Shown: positions 1 to 6,223, counted from the stretch's first letter. The stretch: DNA of 6,726 bases from SZUA-521 sp041738285 (GCA_041738285.1 JBGSQB010000135.1:1-6726), one strand, 5' to 3'. Program-made: numbers and translations. The notes: a model not told the origin generated them from the letters alone.

Positions 1-53
1 CCGTACCTTGACTTCCACTTGTAGAACGCCGCGCCAATGGCAAGCCGCTCAAT
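1..53 (-). pseudogene. Remnant of an IS3-family transposase OrfA (partial, runs off the left edge)
   Basis: Read on the minus strand, the open stretch after an in-frame TGA (56-54) gives IERLAIGAAFYKWKSRYG and then leaves the window. The FYKWKSRYG part closely matches the segment just after the helix-turn-helix in OrfA of IS3-family elements (IS2/IS407-like), where FYKWK-x-KYGG is typical. In those proteins this motif lies about 45-50 residues from the start, so an intact gene would begin inside the neighbouring tRNA. No start codon or N-terminal half is visible here. I infer a truncated insertion-sequence copy beside tRNA-Ser. Only about 17 codons are readable, so the family call rests on one motif. 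Confidence 0.5.
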
Positions 54-108
54 TCATTTGGATAATGAGGCAGTCTGAGAGGGTCAGATCGACTGAAAGA
101 CAGGGAAT

Positions 109-199
109 TGGCGGAGCGGGAGGGATTCGAACCCTCGATGAGCTTTTGGCCCATACTCCCTTAGCAGGGGAGCGCCTTCGGCCTCTCGGCCACCTCTCC
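109..199 (-). tRNA. tRNA-Ser, anticodon GCT (reads AGC/AGU codons)
   Basis: This is a 91-base class II tRNA. The anticodon stem CTCCC/GGGAG encloses the loop CTGCTAA, with the GCT anticodon at 165-163. The long variable arm pairs ATGGGC with GCTCAT. The T arm is GAGGG-TTCGAAT-CCCTC, the discriminator base is G, and the CCA end is encoded in the DNA (111-109). The D-arm, anticodon arm and variable-arm layout closely follow E. coli serV. The acceptor stem GGAGAGG/CCGCTCC pairs except for an A-G opposition at the fifth pair (bases 195 and 117). The gene starts 39 bases after the csrA stop. No convincing promoter of its own is visible, so it may be co-transcribed with csrA, as the E. coli csrA-serV order also suggests. 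Confidence 0.97.
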
Positions 200-238
200 G
201 GGGGCGCAGATGTTACCAGTTGAACCGCCGTCGGGGGA

Positions 239-433
239 CTACTGCTTGTGCACCGCGACTTCCGCAGCCCGTTCCTTGTGAATGCGGTCGTAGATTTCTT
301 CACGATGCACGGTCACGTCGCGGGGTGCGTTGACGCCGATCCGGACCTGGTTGCCCTTGACGCCGAGGACGGTCACGGTCACGTCCGGACCGATGATGAG
401 CGTCTCGCCGACTCGACGCGTGAGAATCAACAT
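239..433 (-). CDS. csrA: Carbon storage regulator CsrA (RsmA), RNA-binding translational regulator
   Basis: CsrA is a small dimeric cytoplasmic protein that binds GGA motifs in mRNA leaders. It represses or stabilises transcripts for carbon storage, motility, biofilm and virulence, and is titrated by CsrB/RsmZ-type small RNAs. The 64-residue product is almost identical to E. coli CsrA (61 residues) through residue 48. It has the N-terminal MLILTRRVGETL strand, the GVKGNQVRIGV core and the HREEIY segment. The RNA-contacting residues Leu4, Arg6, Arg7 and Arg44 are all present; only the C-terminal tail differs. The ATG at 433 is preceded by a strong Shine-Dalgarno GGGAGGAA (447-440). The gene follows lysC after 112 bases and precedes tRNA-Ser. 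Its leader contains several GGA motifs, consistent with autoregulation. Confidence 0.97.
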   Translation of the reverse strand: MLILTRRVGETLIIGPDVTVTVLGVKGNQVRIGVNAPRDVTVHREEIYDRIHKERAAEVAVHKQ

Positions 434-545
434 GCCCCGTTCCTCCCTGCTGTCCTTGCGTGCCAGGGTGACGAATCCGTTCTTGTAGTTTGACCCTGGC
501 CGGAATCGAGTCTGCTTCGGCGGCACGAAAATTACAAATCCTCGA
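434..545 (-). promoter_or_regulatory. csrA leader: hairpin and five GGA motifs, possible CsrA autoregulatory sites
   Basis: On the minus strand this lysC-csrA gap holds five GGA triplets, at 541-539, 478-476, 455-453, 446-444 and 443-441. The last two lie within the csrA Shine-Dalgarno sequence. A perfect 8-base inverted repeat, GCCAGGGT (500-493) with ACCCTGGC (469-462), encloses a 23-base loop containing CTACAAGAACGGATT, which resembles the CsrA consensus RUACARGGAUGU with three extra bases. E. coli CsrA is known to repress its own translation through several leader sites, one overlapping the Shine-Dalgarno. Autoregulation here is inferred. I could not identify a convincing sigma70 promoter in the gap, so the transcript may start here or read through from lysC. 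Confidence 0.55.
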
Positions 546-1037
546 TCACTCGGGGCGCGATTCCGCAGCCAATCCAAAGGCCGAGTGAATCGCCCGCACC
601 CCAAGTTCGAGGTAGCGCTCCGCCACCACGACAGAGATCTTGATCTCCGAGGTCGAGATCATCTGAATGTTGATCGACTCGGCCGCAAGCGCATCGAACA
701 TCTTCTTGGCGACCCCCGCATGCGAGCGCATGCCGACGCCAACCACCGAGATCTTGACGATCTTGTTGTCGCCGGTGAGCTGGCGGGCGCCGAGATCCTC
801 ACGCACAGGCTCCAGCAGCTCCTTGGCCATCTCATAGTCGTTGCGCTTGACCGTGAAGGTGAAGTCGGTCAGGCCATCAGCGCCGACGTTCTGCACGATC
901 ATGTCGACTTCGATGTTGGCGGCACCGATCGGCCCGAGAATGCGTGACGCGACACCGGGTACGTCCGGTACGCCAACCATGGTCACCTTGGCTTCATCAC
1001 GGGAGTGTGCGATACCCGCCACGACGGGCTGTTCCAT
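546..1037 (-). CDS. Probable internal translation start: beta (regulatory) subunit of aspartate kinase
   Basis: Within lysC, in the same frame, ATG at 1037-1035 (Met247) is preceded by GAGGAA with 8 bases between GAGG and the start. The resulting 163-residue product begins MEQPVVAGIAHSRDEAK and comprises only the two ACT domains. In Corynebacterium glutamicum and Bacillus subtilis the same gene makes a full-length alpha chain and a beta chain from an internal start at the matching place; the C. glutamicum beta chain opens with a very similar sequence. The alpha2beta2 enzyme binds threonine and/or lysine at the alpha-beta ACT interfaces. The internal start and ribosome site are visible in the sequence. 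That they are used is inferred. Confidence 0.6.
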   Translation of the reverse strand: MEQPVVAGIAHSRDEAKVTMVGVPDVPGVASRILGPIGAANIEVDMIVQNVGADGLTDFTFTVKRNDYEMAKELLEPVREDLGARQLTGDNKIVKISVVGVGMRSHAGVAKKMFDALAAESINIQMISTSEIKISVVVAERYLELGVRAIHSAFGLAAESRPE

Positions 1038-1775
1038 CTTGTGTTCCTCAGTGGTGATGAGCGTGCCGGGGCCGTCTTCGAAGCTCGACAACACTCGCAA
1101 CGGGACGCCGTACTTACCCGCGAACTCGACCGATCGCGGGTGTAGAACCTTGGAACCAAGGCTCGCGAGTTCCAGCATCTCTTCGAAGGTCACCGTCGTC
1201 AGGCGCGATGCGTTCTCGACAATGCGCGGATCGGCGGTGTAGACGCCATCGACGTCGGTGTAAATCTGACACTCGTCGACACCGAGCGCGACCGCAATTG
1301 CGACCGCGGTCGTATCTGATCCGCCGCGACCCATGGTGGTGACGTTACCGGCCTCATCGACGCCCTGAAAACCTGCGACCACCGGCACGATGCCCTGGCT
1401 CAGGTCCTCATTCAGACGCTGCGTGTCGATGCGTTGCACGCGCGCCTTCATGAATGCATTGTCGGTGACGATCGCGACCTGGGAGCCCAGGTAGGAGCGC
1501 GCCGGGCAACCCAGGTCTTTCAGCGCCATCGCCACCAGCGCGATCGTCACCTGCTCCCCGGAAGCCTGCAGCACGTCCATTTCTCTGGGGTCAGGGCGCT
1601 TCGCGACTTCACTGCCAAGGGCAACCAGACGATTCGTTTCGCCGCTCATCGCCGACACGACGACCACCACATCGTGGCCTGCCCTGCGGAAACTGATCAC
1701 CTTCTCGGCCACGGCGCGAATGCGCTCGACGGAGCCGACCGACGTGCCGCCGAACTTCTGTACGTAACGGGACAC
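546..1775 (-). CDS. lysC: Aspartate kinase, lysine/threonine-sensitive alpha/beta type
   Basis: This enzyme phosphorylates L-aspartate with ATP, the first committed step towards lysine (and diaminopimelate for the cell wall), threonine, methionine and isoleucine. The 409-residue product has the amino-acid kinase signature KFGGTSVGS at residues 7-15, SAMSGETN at 41-48 and GRGGSDTTA at 149-157. Two ACT regulatory domains follow, at about 263-333 and 338-403. The length matches monofunctional aspartokinases of Pseudomonas, Corynebacterium and Bacillus lysC type. There is no homoserine dehydrogenase fusion. The start chosen is GTG (1775-1773), which shares its first G with the alaS stop TAG and places the kinase signature at the usual distance from the N terminus. 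This 1-base overlap suggests translational coupling to alaS, with GGAG inside the end of alaS as ribosome site. No lysine riboswitch is possible upstream because alaS occupies the space. Confidence 0.96.
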   Translation of the reverse strand: MSRYVQKFGGTSVGSVERIRAVAEKVISFRRAGHDVVVVVSAMSGETNRLVALGSEVAKRPDPREMDVLQASGEQVTIALVAMALKDLGCPARSYLGSQVAIVTDNAFMKARVQRIDTQRLNEDLSQGIVPVVAGFQGVDEAGNVTTMGRGGSDTTAVAIAVALGVDECQIYTDVDGVYTADPRIVENASRLTTVTFEEMLELASLGSKVLHPRSVEFAGKYGVPLRVLSSFEDGPGTLITTEEHKMEQPVVAGIAHSRDEAKVTMVGVPDVPGVASRILGPIGAANIEVDMIVQNVGADGLTDFTFTVKRNDYEMAKELLEPVREDLGARQLTGDNKIVKISVVGVGMRSHAGVAKKMFDALAAESINIQMISTSEIKISVVVAERYLELGVRAIHSAFGLAAESRPE

Positions 1776-4393
1776 TAGAGCTTGCTCTCCACCCACGCCG
1801 GCACGGCCGCCAGGAGCGCATCGATGCCTTCCGGTTTGGTCCCACCACCGGCGCGGGCCATGTCCGGTCGGCCGCCGCCTTTGGCGCCGATCAATGGCGC
1901 CATGGCTTTGACGGCATCGCCCGCCTTGAGCTTGGCCGTCAGATCCTTGGTGATGCCCGCAATCATGTCGACGCCGGCATCGCCGGGTTGAACGAGTAAC
2001 ACGACACCGCTGCCGATCTTCGCCTTCAGCGTATCCAGTGTCGTGAGCAAACCTTTCGCATCCAGGCCGCTGACGCGCGCCGCCAGCACCTTCACGCCGG
2101 CAACGGTCACCATGCCATCGACCAGATCGGCGCTTTGACTCGCGGCAAGTCTTGCTTTCGCCTGCGCAAGTTCACGCTGCAGATCACGCTGCGCCTCAAG
2201 CAGCGCCCGCGCCTTCTGTGTCAGGTCCCGCCGCGATGACTTCAGCAAGCGTGCAACTTCCTTCAGGTCCGCCTCGGCCTGATGCGTGTACGCCAACGCC
2301 GGCGCTCCTGCGGCGGCTTCGATGCGCCGCACGCCGGCGGCGACGCCCGCCTCGCTCATGATTCGGAACAGGCCGATGTCGCCTGTGCGCCGCACGTGCG
2401 TGCCACCACACAGTTCGACGGAGAACCCTTCGCCCATGGTGAGCACGCGCACGCGATCGCCGTACTTTTCGCCGAACAGCGCCATGGCGCCATGCTCGAT
2501 CGCCGCATCGAACGCCATCAAGTCAGTCGCGACCGGCGTGTTGCGACGCACCTCTTCGTTCACCAGCGACTCGATCTCGTCGAGTTCGCCTTCCGTGACA
2601 GGCGCTGCGTGCGAGAAGTCGAAGCGCAATCGTTCATGATCAACGAGCGAACCCTTCTGCTGGACGTGGGTACCGAGTACTTTGCGCAGCGCCGCGTGCA
2701 GCAAGTGGGTCGCCGAGTGATTGGCTGCCGTGCACGCGCGACGTGCACCGCCAACGTGCGCGTTGATTCGCGAGCCGACTTTCAAAGTGCCGCTACTGAC
2801 GTTGCCCCGATGCAGGTACTGCGCACCATTGCCGGTGGTGTCGGACACCGCGAAACTGCAACCCGCACCTTCGATCACGCCGACATCGCCAACCTGGCCG
2901 CCTGATTCCGCGTAGAACGGGGATCGATCGAGAATGACAACGCCAGCTGCGCCTGCTTCGAGCGCTTCGACCCGCTTCACATCACCATCTTCGAGACTGT
3001 ACAGGTCGAGCACCGTCGCTTCGGCATCCAACGTGTCGTAGCCGAGGAATTCGATGGTCGAGTCCACCCGAATGCGCTGACCGATGTCGGCGTCGAACTT
3101 GCTGGCGGCACGCGCCCGCGCGCGCTGCTTGTCCATTTCTACTTCGAAGCCCGTCATGTCGACCGACAGACCACGTTCGCGAGCGACATCGGCGGTGAGA
3201 TCGGCGGGAAAACCGAAGGTATCGTATAGACGGAAGGCGATATCGCCGGGAATCACCTTGCCCTTCAGGACGCGAATCGTCCCTTCCAGCAGTTCCATAC
3301 CCTGGGCCAATGTCTCCGTGAAACGCTGCTCTTCGGCGAGCAGCGTTTTCGTCACGCGCTGCTCCTGTTCGGCAAGGATCGGATAGGCACCGCCCATCTC
3401 GCGCACCAGCGGCGCAACGAGTTTATGGAAGAACGCATCCTTGATGCCGAGCTTGTGGCCATGACGCAATGCGCGACGGATGATTCGCCGCAGCACGTAG
3501 CCGCGGTCTTCGTTGCTGGGGGTCACGCCGTCGGCGATCAGGAAACTGCACGAGCGAATGTGGTCGGCGATCACGCGCAGCGAAGGACTGCTTCGCACGA
3601 CCTGCGGATCGTTGATCCCCGCGATGCTGGCGGCGGTACGCATCAGATCGCTGAACACATCGATTTCGTAGTTGCTGTGCACACCCTGCATGATGGCGGC
3701 CACGCGTTCGAGTCCCATGCCGGTGTCGACGCCAGGCTTCGGCAGATTGGTGAGCGTGCCGTCCGGAGCGCGGTCGAACTGCGGGAACACGAGATTCCAG
3801 AACTCGACGAACCGATCGCCGTCTTCGTCCGGCGATCCGGGCGGACCACCCGGCACGTCGGGACCATGATCGTAGAAGATCTCGGTACAGGGGCCACAGG
3901 GACCCGTGTCGCCCATGGCCCAGAAATTCTCGGCAATGTCGATCACGCGATCGGAACTGAAGCCAATGACTTGAGTCCACAAGGCGCGGGACTGCGCGTC
4001 CTCCGGATGCACGGTCACGAGCAATCGATCCATGGGGAGTTTCAGTTCTTCGGTGATGAACGCCCACGCCCACCGAATGGTCTCTTCCTTGAAATAGTCA
4101 CCAAAGCTGAAGTTGCCCATCATCTCGAAGAACGTGTGATGTCGCGCCGTGTAGCCGACGTTCTCGAGGTCATTGTGTTTGCCGCCGGCACGCACGCAGC
4201 GCTGGGCCGATGTCGCCCGCTTGTAGGACGGCACCGACACGCCGATCAGCGCTTCCTTGAACTGCACCATGCCGGAGTTCGTGAACATGAGGGTCGGATC
4301 GTTGTTCGGCACGAGCGCGCTGGATGGCACCACGCGATGGTCGCGGGCAACAAAGAAATCCAGGTAGCGCTGACGGATTTCAGCGGTCTTCAT
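1775..4393 (-). CDS. alaS: Alanyl-tRNA synthetase
   Basis: AlaS charges tRNA-Ala with alanine and edits Ser- and Gly-tRNA-Ala. The 872-residue product has full family length. The class II catalytic domain contains HHTFFEMMGNFSFGDYFKEE at about 85-104 and DTGMGLER at 223-230. The tRNA-recognition helical region follows. The editing domain carries the zinc-site motifs HSATH (559-563) and CGGTH (662-666). The C-terminal DHHA1/C-Ala domain ends with GGRPDMARAGG at 840-850. The start at ATG 4393 gives the usual N terminus MKTAEIRQRYLDFF. A GTG three codons upstream (4402) is also open, and neither has a strong Shine-Dalgarno. alaS lies 97 bases after recX, and its stop shares one base with the lysC start. 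All key motifs are intact. Confidence 0.98.
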   Translation of the reverse strand: MKTAEIRQRYLDFFVARDHRVVPSSALVPNNDPTLMFTNSGMVQFKEALIGVSVPSYKRATSAQRCVRAGGKHNDLENVGYTARHHTFFEMMGNFSFGDYFKEETIRWAWAFITEELKLPMDRLLVTVHPEDAQSRALWTQVIGFSSDRVIDIAENFWAMGDTGPCGPCTEIFYDHGPDVPGGPPGSPDEDGDRFVEFWNLVFPQFDRAPDGTLTNLPKPGVDTGMGLERVAAIMQGVHSNYEIDVFSDLMRTAASIAGINDPQVVRSSPSLRVIADHIRSCSFLIADGVTPSNEDRGYVLRRIIRRALRHGHKLGIKDAFFHKLVAPLVREMGGAYPILAEQEQRVTKTLLAEEQRFTETLAQGMELLEGTIRVLKGKVIPGDIAFRLYDTFGFPADLTADVARERGLSVDMTGFEVEMDKQRARARAASKFDADIGQRIRVDSTIEFLGYDTLDAEATVLDLYSLEDGDVKRVEALEAGAAGVVILDRSPFYAESGGQVGDVGVIEGAGCSFAVSDTTGNGAQYLHRGNVSSGTLKVGSRINAHVGGARRACTAANHSATHLLHAALRKVLGTHVQQKGSLVDHERLRFDFSHAAPVTEGELDEIESLVNEEVRRNTPVATDLMAFDAAIEHGAMALFGEKYGDRVRVLTMGEGFSVELCGGTHVRRTGDIGLFRIMSEAGVAAGVRRIEAAAGAPALAYTHQAEADLKEVARLLKSSRRDLTQKARALLEAQRDLQRELAQAKARLAASQSADLVDGMVTVAGVKVLAARVSGLDAKGLLTTLDTLKAKIGSGVVLLVQPGDAGVDMIAGITKDLTAKLKAGDAVKAMAPLIGAKGGGRPDMARAGGGTKPEGIDALLAAVPAWVESKL

Positions 4394-4419
4394 CGGCAAC
4401 ACTCAACGGCTTGCAGGCA

Positions 4420-4440
4420 GCGCCCGCAGAAAAGGGGCGC
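4420..4440 (-). promoter_or_regulatory. Palindrome at the predicted alaS transcription start
   Basis: On the minus strand GCGCCC (4440-4435) and GGGCGC (4425-4420) form a perfect inverted repeat around a 9-base centre. An outer CTTGC/GCAAG match (4443-4439 and 4414-4410) partly extends it. The repeat spans the position where transcription from the TATACT element should begin (about 4435). E. coli AlaRS represses its own gene by binding a palindrome flanking the start site, as I recall from classical work. A similar role here is an inference from position only. Confidence 0.4.
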
Positions 4441-4441
4441 A

Positions 4442-4447
4442 AGTATA
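4442..4447 (-). promoter_or_regulatory. Candidate alaS promoter -10 element
   Basis: TATACT, five of six matches to the sigma70 -10 consensus, lies 48 bases before the alaS ATG in an otherwise GC-rich gap. At 16-18 bases upstream there is no recognisable -35 hexamer, so the promoter may be weak or activator-dependent. It would give alaS, lysC and possibly csrA a transcript separate from the SOS-controlled recA-recX message. No rho-independent terminator is visible after recX, so read-through is also possible. Confidence 0.5.
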
Positions 4448-4490
4448 CACACAAGGCCCGGATTTTCGGCGGGGGGCTGCGCCCGTCCAG

Positions 4491-4973
4491 TCAGTCGAAG
4501 TCGGCGTTCAGCACCTGGTAGATGATGTCTGCTGGATAGCCGCGCTGGGCCAAGAAACGCGCCTGGCGTCCCCACTCCGTGCGTTCGGTCGGTAACGACT
4601 TGCCAAACTTCCGCATCCGCACCTGGGACATCCGCTGTGCCCAGAACGTCGCCGGAAACGTCAGCGCGCCATCGATCAACTCGTCGTCGACACCGCGGCC
4701 ACGCAGATCGGCGCGGATACGCACCGGGCCATGGCCGCGCTCGATGCGCGCGCGGGTGAACTCTTCGACAAAGCGCGCATCGGACACGAGGTTCGCCTCG
4801 CCCAGACGGGCCACCACGCGCTCCACCGCCGCCTCATCGTCACCGCAATCACGCGCGAGCTTCCTGCGCAGTTCGAAGGTGGTGTGTTCACGTGCAGCGA
4901 GCAATCGAACTGCGCGCGCCTGAAGCGCGCGCTCGGCCTTGCGGTCATCGCGATCGACTTCGATTTCAGGCAC
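4491..4973 (-). CDS. recX: Regulatory protein RecX
   Basis: RecX binds the RecA-DNA filament and limits RecA recombinase and coprotease activity. The 160-residue product is close to the E. coli length of 166. It shows the RecX pattern of tandem three-helix repeats: RAVRLLAAREHTTFELRRKL near 21-40, then RVVARLGEANLVSDARFVEEFTRARI (52-77) and GPVRIRADLRGRGVDDELI. The only reasonable start is GTG at 4973, which lies inside the end of recA: the two genes overlap by 8 bases (4966-4973). A GGAG lies about 13 bases upstream, so translation is probably coupled to recA. E. coli instead has a gap with a terminator between recA and recX. Position directly after recA supports the call. Confidence 0.94.
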   Translation of the reverse strand: MPEIEVDRDDRKAERALQARAVRLLAAREHTTFELRRKLARDCGDDEAAVERVVARLGEANLVSDARFVEEFTRARIERGHGPVRIRADLRGRGVDDELIDGALTFPATFWAQRMSQVRMRKFGKSLPTERTEWGRQARFLAQRGYPADIIYQVLNADFD

Positions 4974-6046
4974 TTGAATCGCTGGTCTCCGATGCCTCGA
5001 TCACGTCGTCTTCGGACACCGACGGTGCAGCGCCTTTGCCGGCGCGAGCCTTGGGCAGCATATCCGCTCGGATGGAGGCCTCGATCTCCTTGGCCACCTC
5101 CGGATTGGCTTCCAGATAGTCGCACGCGTTCTTCTTACCCTGGCCAATGCGATCGTTCTTGTAGCTGTACCAGGCACCGGACTTGTCGATGATGCCGAGC
5201 TTGGCGCCGAGATCGACGATCTCGCCGTAGCGGTTGATGCCCTTGCCATAGAGGATCTGGAACTCGGCCTGCTTGAACGGCGGCGCCACCTTGTTTTTCA
5301 CCACTTTCACCCGGGTCTCATTGCCGGTGACTTCGTCGGCTTCCTTCACCGCACCGATGCGCCGGATGTCGAGGCGCACGGACGAATAGAACTTCAGCGC
5401 GTTGCCGCCGGTGGTGGTTTCCGGGGACCCGAACATCACTCCGATCTTCATGCGGATCTGGTTGATGAAGATGAGCAGCGTGTTGGAGTGCTTGATGTTG
5501 GCAGTCATCTTGCGCAGCGCCTGACTCATCAACCGGGCCTGCAGACCGACATGGGAGTCGCCCATCTCACCTTCGATCTCGGCCTTCGGCGTCAGCGCCG
5601 CAACCGAGTCGATCACCACCACATCGACTGCGCCCGAGCGAACGATCATGTCGCAGATCTCGAGGGCCTGTTCACCGGTGTCCGGTTGGGATACGAGGAG
5701 ATCGTCCGTGTTGACCCCGAGCGACTCGGCATAGATGGGATCGAGGGCGTGCTCGGCGTCGATGAATGCGCACGTCCCGCCGGCACGTTGGGCTTCCGCG
5801 ATCACCTGCAAGGTCAGCGTCGTTTTGCCTGAGGACTCCGGTCCGTAGATCTCGACCACACGGCCCCCGCGGCAACCCGCCGATGCCAAGCGCCAGATCC
5901 AAACCGAGGGAGCCGGTGGAGATCGACGGCAGGTTTTCCGGGTCGCGATCGCCGAGGCGCATCATCGAGCCCTTGCCGAATTGGCGCTCGATCTGGGTCA
6001 GCGCAGCGGACAAGGCGCGGCTCTTGTTGGAATTCGTGTCGCTCAT
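4966..6046 (-). CDS. recA: Recombinase RecA, interrupted by a single-base frameshift
   Basis: RecA forms ATP-dependent filaments on single-stranded DNA, catalyses strand exchange and triggers LexA self-cleavage in the SOS response. Codons 1-61 read MSDTNSNKSRALSAALTQ through GIGGLPRG in one frame; the rest, from RVVEIYGPESSGKTT onward, is in another. Removing one base from the C5 run at 5864-5868 (G5 on the coding strand) restores a 359-residue protein, against 353 in E. coli. The repaired product has Walker A GPESSGKT (68-75), Walker B VVVIDSVAAL (about 142-151), loop 2 with NQIRMKIGVMFG and ETTTGGNALKFY, and a long acidic tail. As written, translation would end at 5672 after 124 residues. 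ATG 6046 has Shine-Dalgarno AGGAG (6057-6053). The upstream LexA box confirms identity. An error in the read or assembly is more likely than a dead gene, because everything else is conserved. Confidence 0.94.
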
Positions 6047-6084
6047 CTCGGGCTCCTGGCCAGTGGTATGTGAAGGTGAGGGGA

Positions 6085-6104
6085 TACTGTATATATAATC
6101 AGTA
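6085..6104. promoter_or_regulatory. LexA operator (SOS box) between recA and mutS
   Basis: The 16-base core is CTG-N10-CAG (6087-6102) with an alternating TATATATA centre. It extends to a palindromic TACTG...CAGTA, and so fits the E. coli-type LexA consensus. It lies between and over the recA promoter elements, 39 bases or more before the recA start. It supports SOS control of recA, and of recX through the overlap. The lexA gene itself is not in this window. Confidence 0.92.
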
Positions 6105-6114
6105 GGCGTGACAA
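6086..6114 (-). promoter_or_regulatory. recA promoter (sigma70)
   Basis: On the minus strand TTGTCA (6114-6109, five of six -35 matches) is followed after exactly 17 bases by TACAGT (6091-6086, four of six -10 matches). Transcription would start near 6079, about 33 bases before the recA ATG. The LexA box covers the -10 and most of the spacer, as expected for a repressed SOS promoter. Confidence 0.7.
6094..6099 (+). promoter_or_regulatory. Candidate -10 for the divergent mutS transcript, inside the LexA box
   Basis: The plus strand of the LexA box contains a perfect TATAAT. A start site near 6106 would leave about 118 bases of leader before mutS. No -35 hexamer is recognisable 16-18 bases upstream (TGAAGG region, 6070-6077), so this is only a candidate. 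The match could simply be a by-product of the AT-rich operator centre. Confidence 0.3.
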
Positions 6115-6179
6115 CAGGCGCGTCGATCGGCGCTCACGGCCGGGACCACGACGCACCACGCAAGCGGCCGATCGCCTAC
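6102..6179. repeat. Inverted repeat in the mutS leader
   Basis: The 3' arm at 6167-6179 is a continuous 13 bases. Its GCCGATCG pairs with CGATCGGC (6124-6131), and its CCTAC pairs with GTAGG (6102-6106). A 17-base one-sided bulge separates the two 5' pieces, and the loop is 35 bases. It could form a hairpin in a mutS leader transcript or in DNA. Its function is unknown, and in GC-rich DNA part of it may be chance. Confidence 0.35.
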
Positions 6180-6223
6180 AGTGGTTGACCCTCATGGAAA
6201 GGGAGTGTTTCACTCGCCGCGCC

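Noticed and set aside
74..88. Hairpin TCTGA-GAGGG-TCAGA after the tRNA as a terminator
   Set aside because: The stem has only 5 pairs and no T-run follows on the minus strand, so it does not support rho-independent termination.
8..223. Open frames covering the tRNA on both strands
   Set aside because: They run through a structurally perfect tRNA gene and resemble no protein. They are chance frames.
210..238. Separate promoter for tRNA-Ser (TAACAT at 215-210)
   Set aside because: It has no -35 partner at proper spacing, and the start site would fall almost at the mature 5' end.
239..604. Longer csrA product of 121 residues starting at 604
   Set aside because: It would begin inside lysC. The conserved CsrA N terminus and a strong ribosome site mark ATG 433 as the start.
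3425..4525. Long plus-strand open frame of 366 codons opposite alaS
   Set aside because: It is antisense to a clearly conserved alaS, contains no recognisable domain, and is rich in His/Arg/Ala/Gly as expected from the complement of GC-rich coding DNA.
4966..5889. recA starting at 5889 as a complete shorter gene
   Set aside because: The first residues (MASAGCRGG) are out-of-frame reading of the conserved GIGGLPRG region. The true N-terminal domain lies upstream to 6046 in the other frame.
6194..6223. Upstream in-frame ATG at 6194 as the mutS start
   Set aside because: It would shift the conserved Phe/Glu motif from 36/38 to 46/48 and adds residues unlike other MutS proteins. It is kept only as an alternative because 6224 lacks a good ribosome site.
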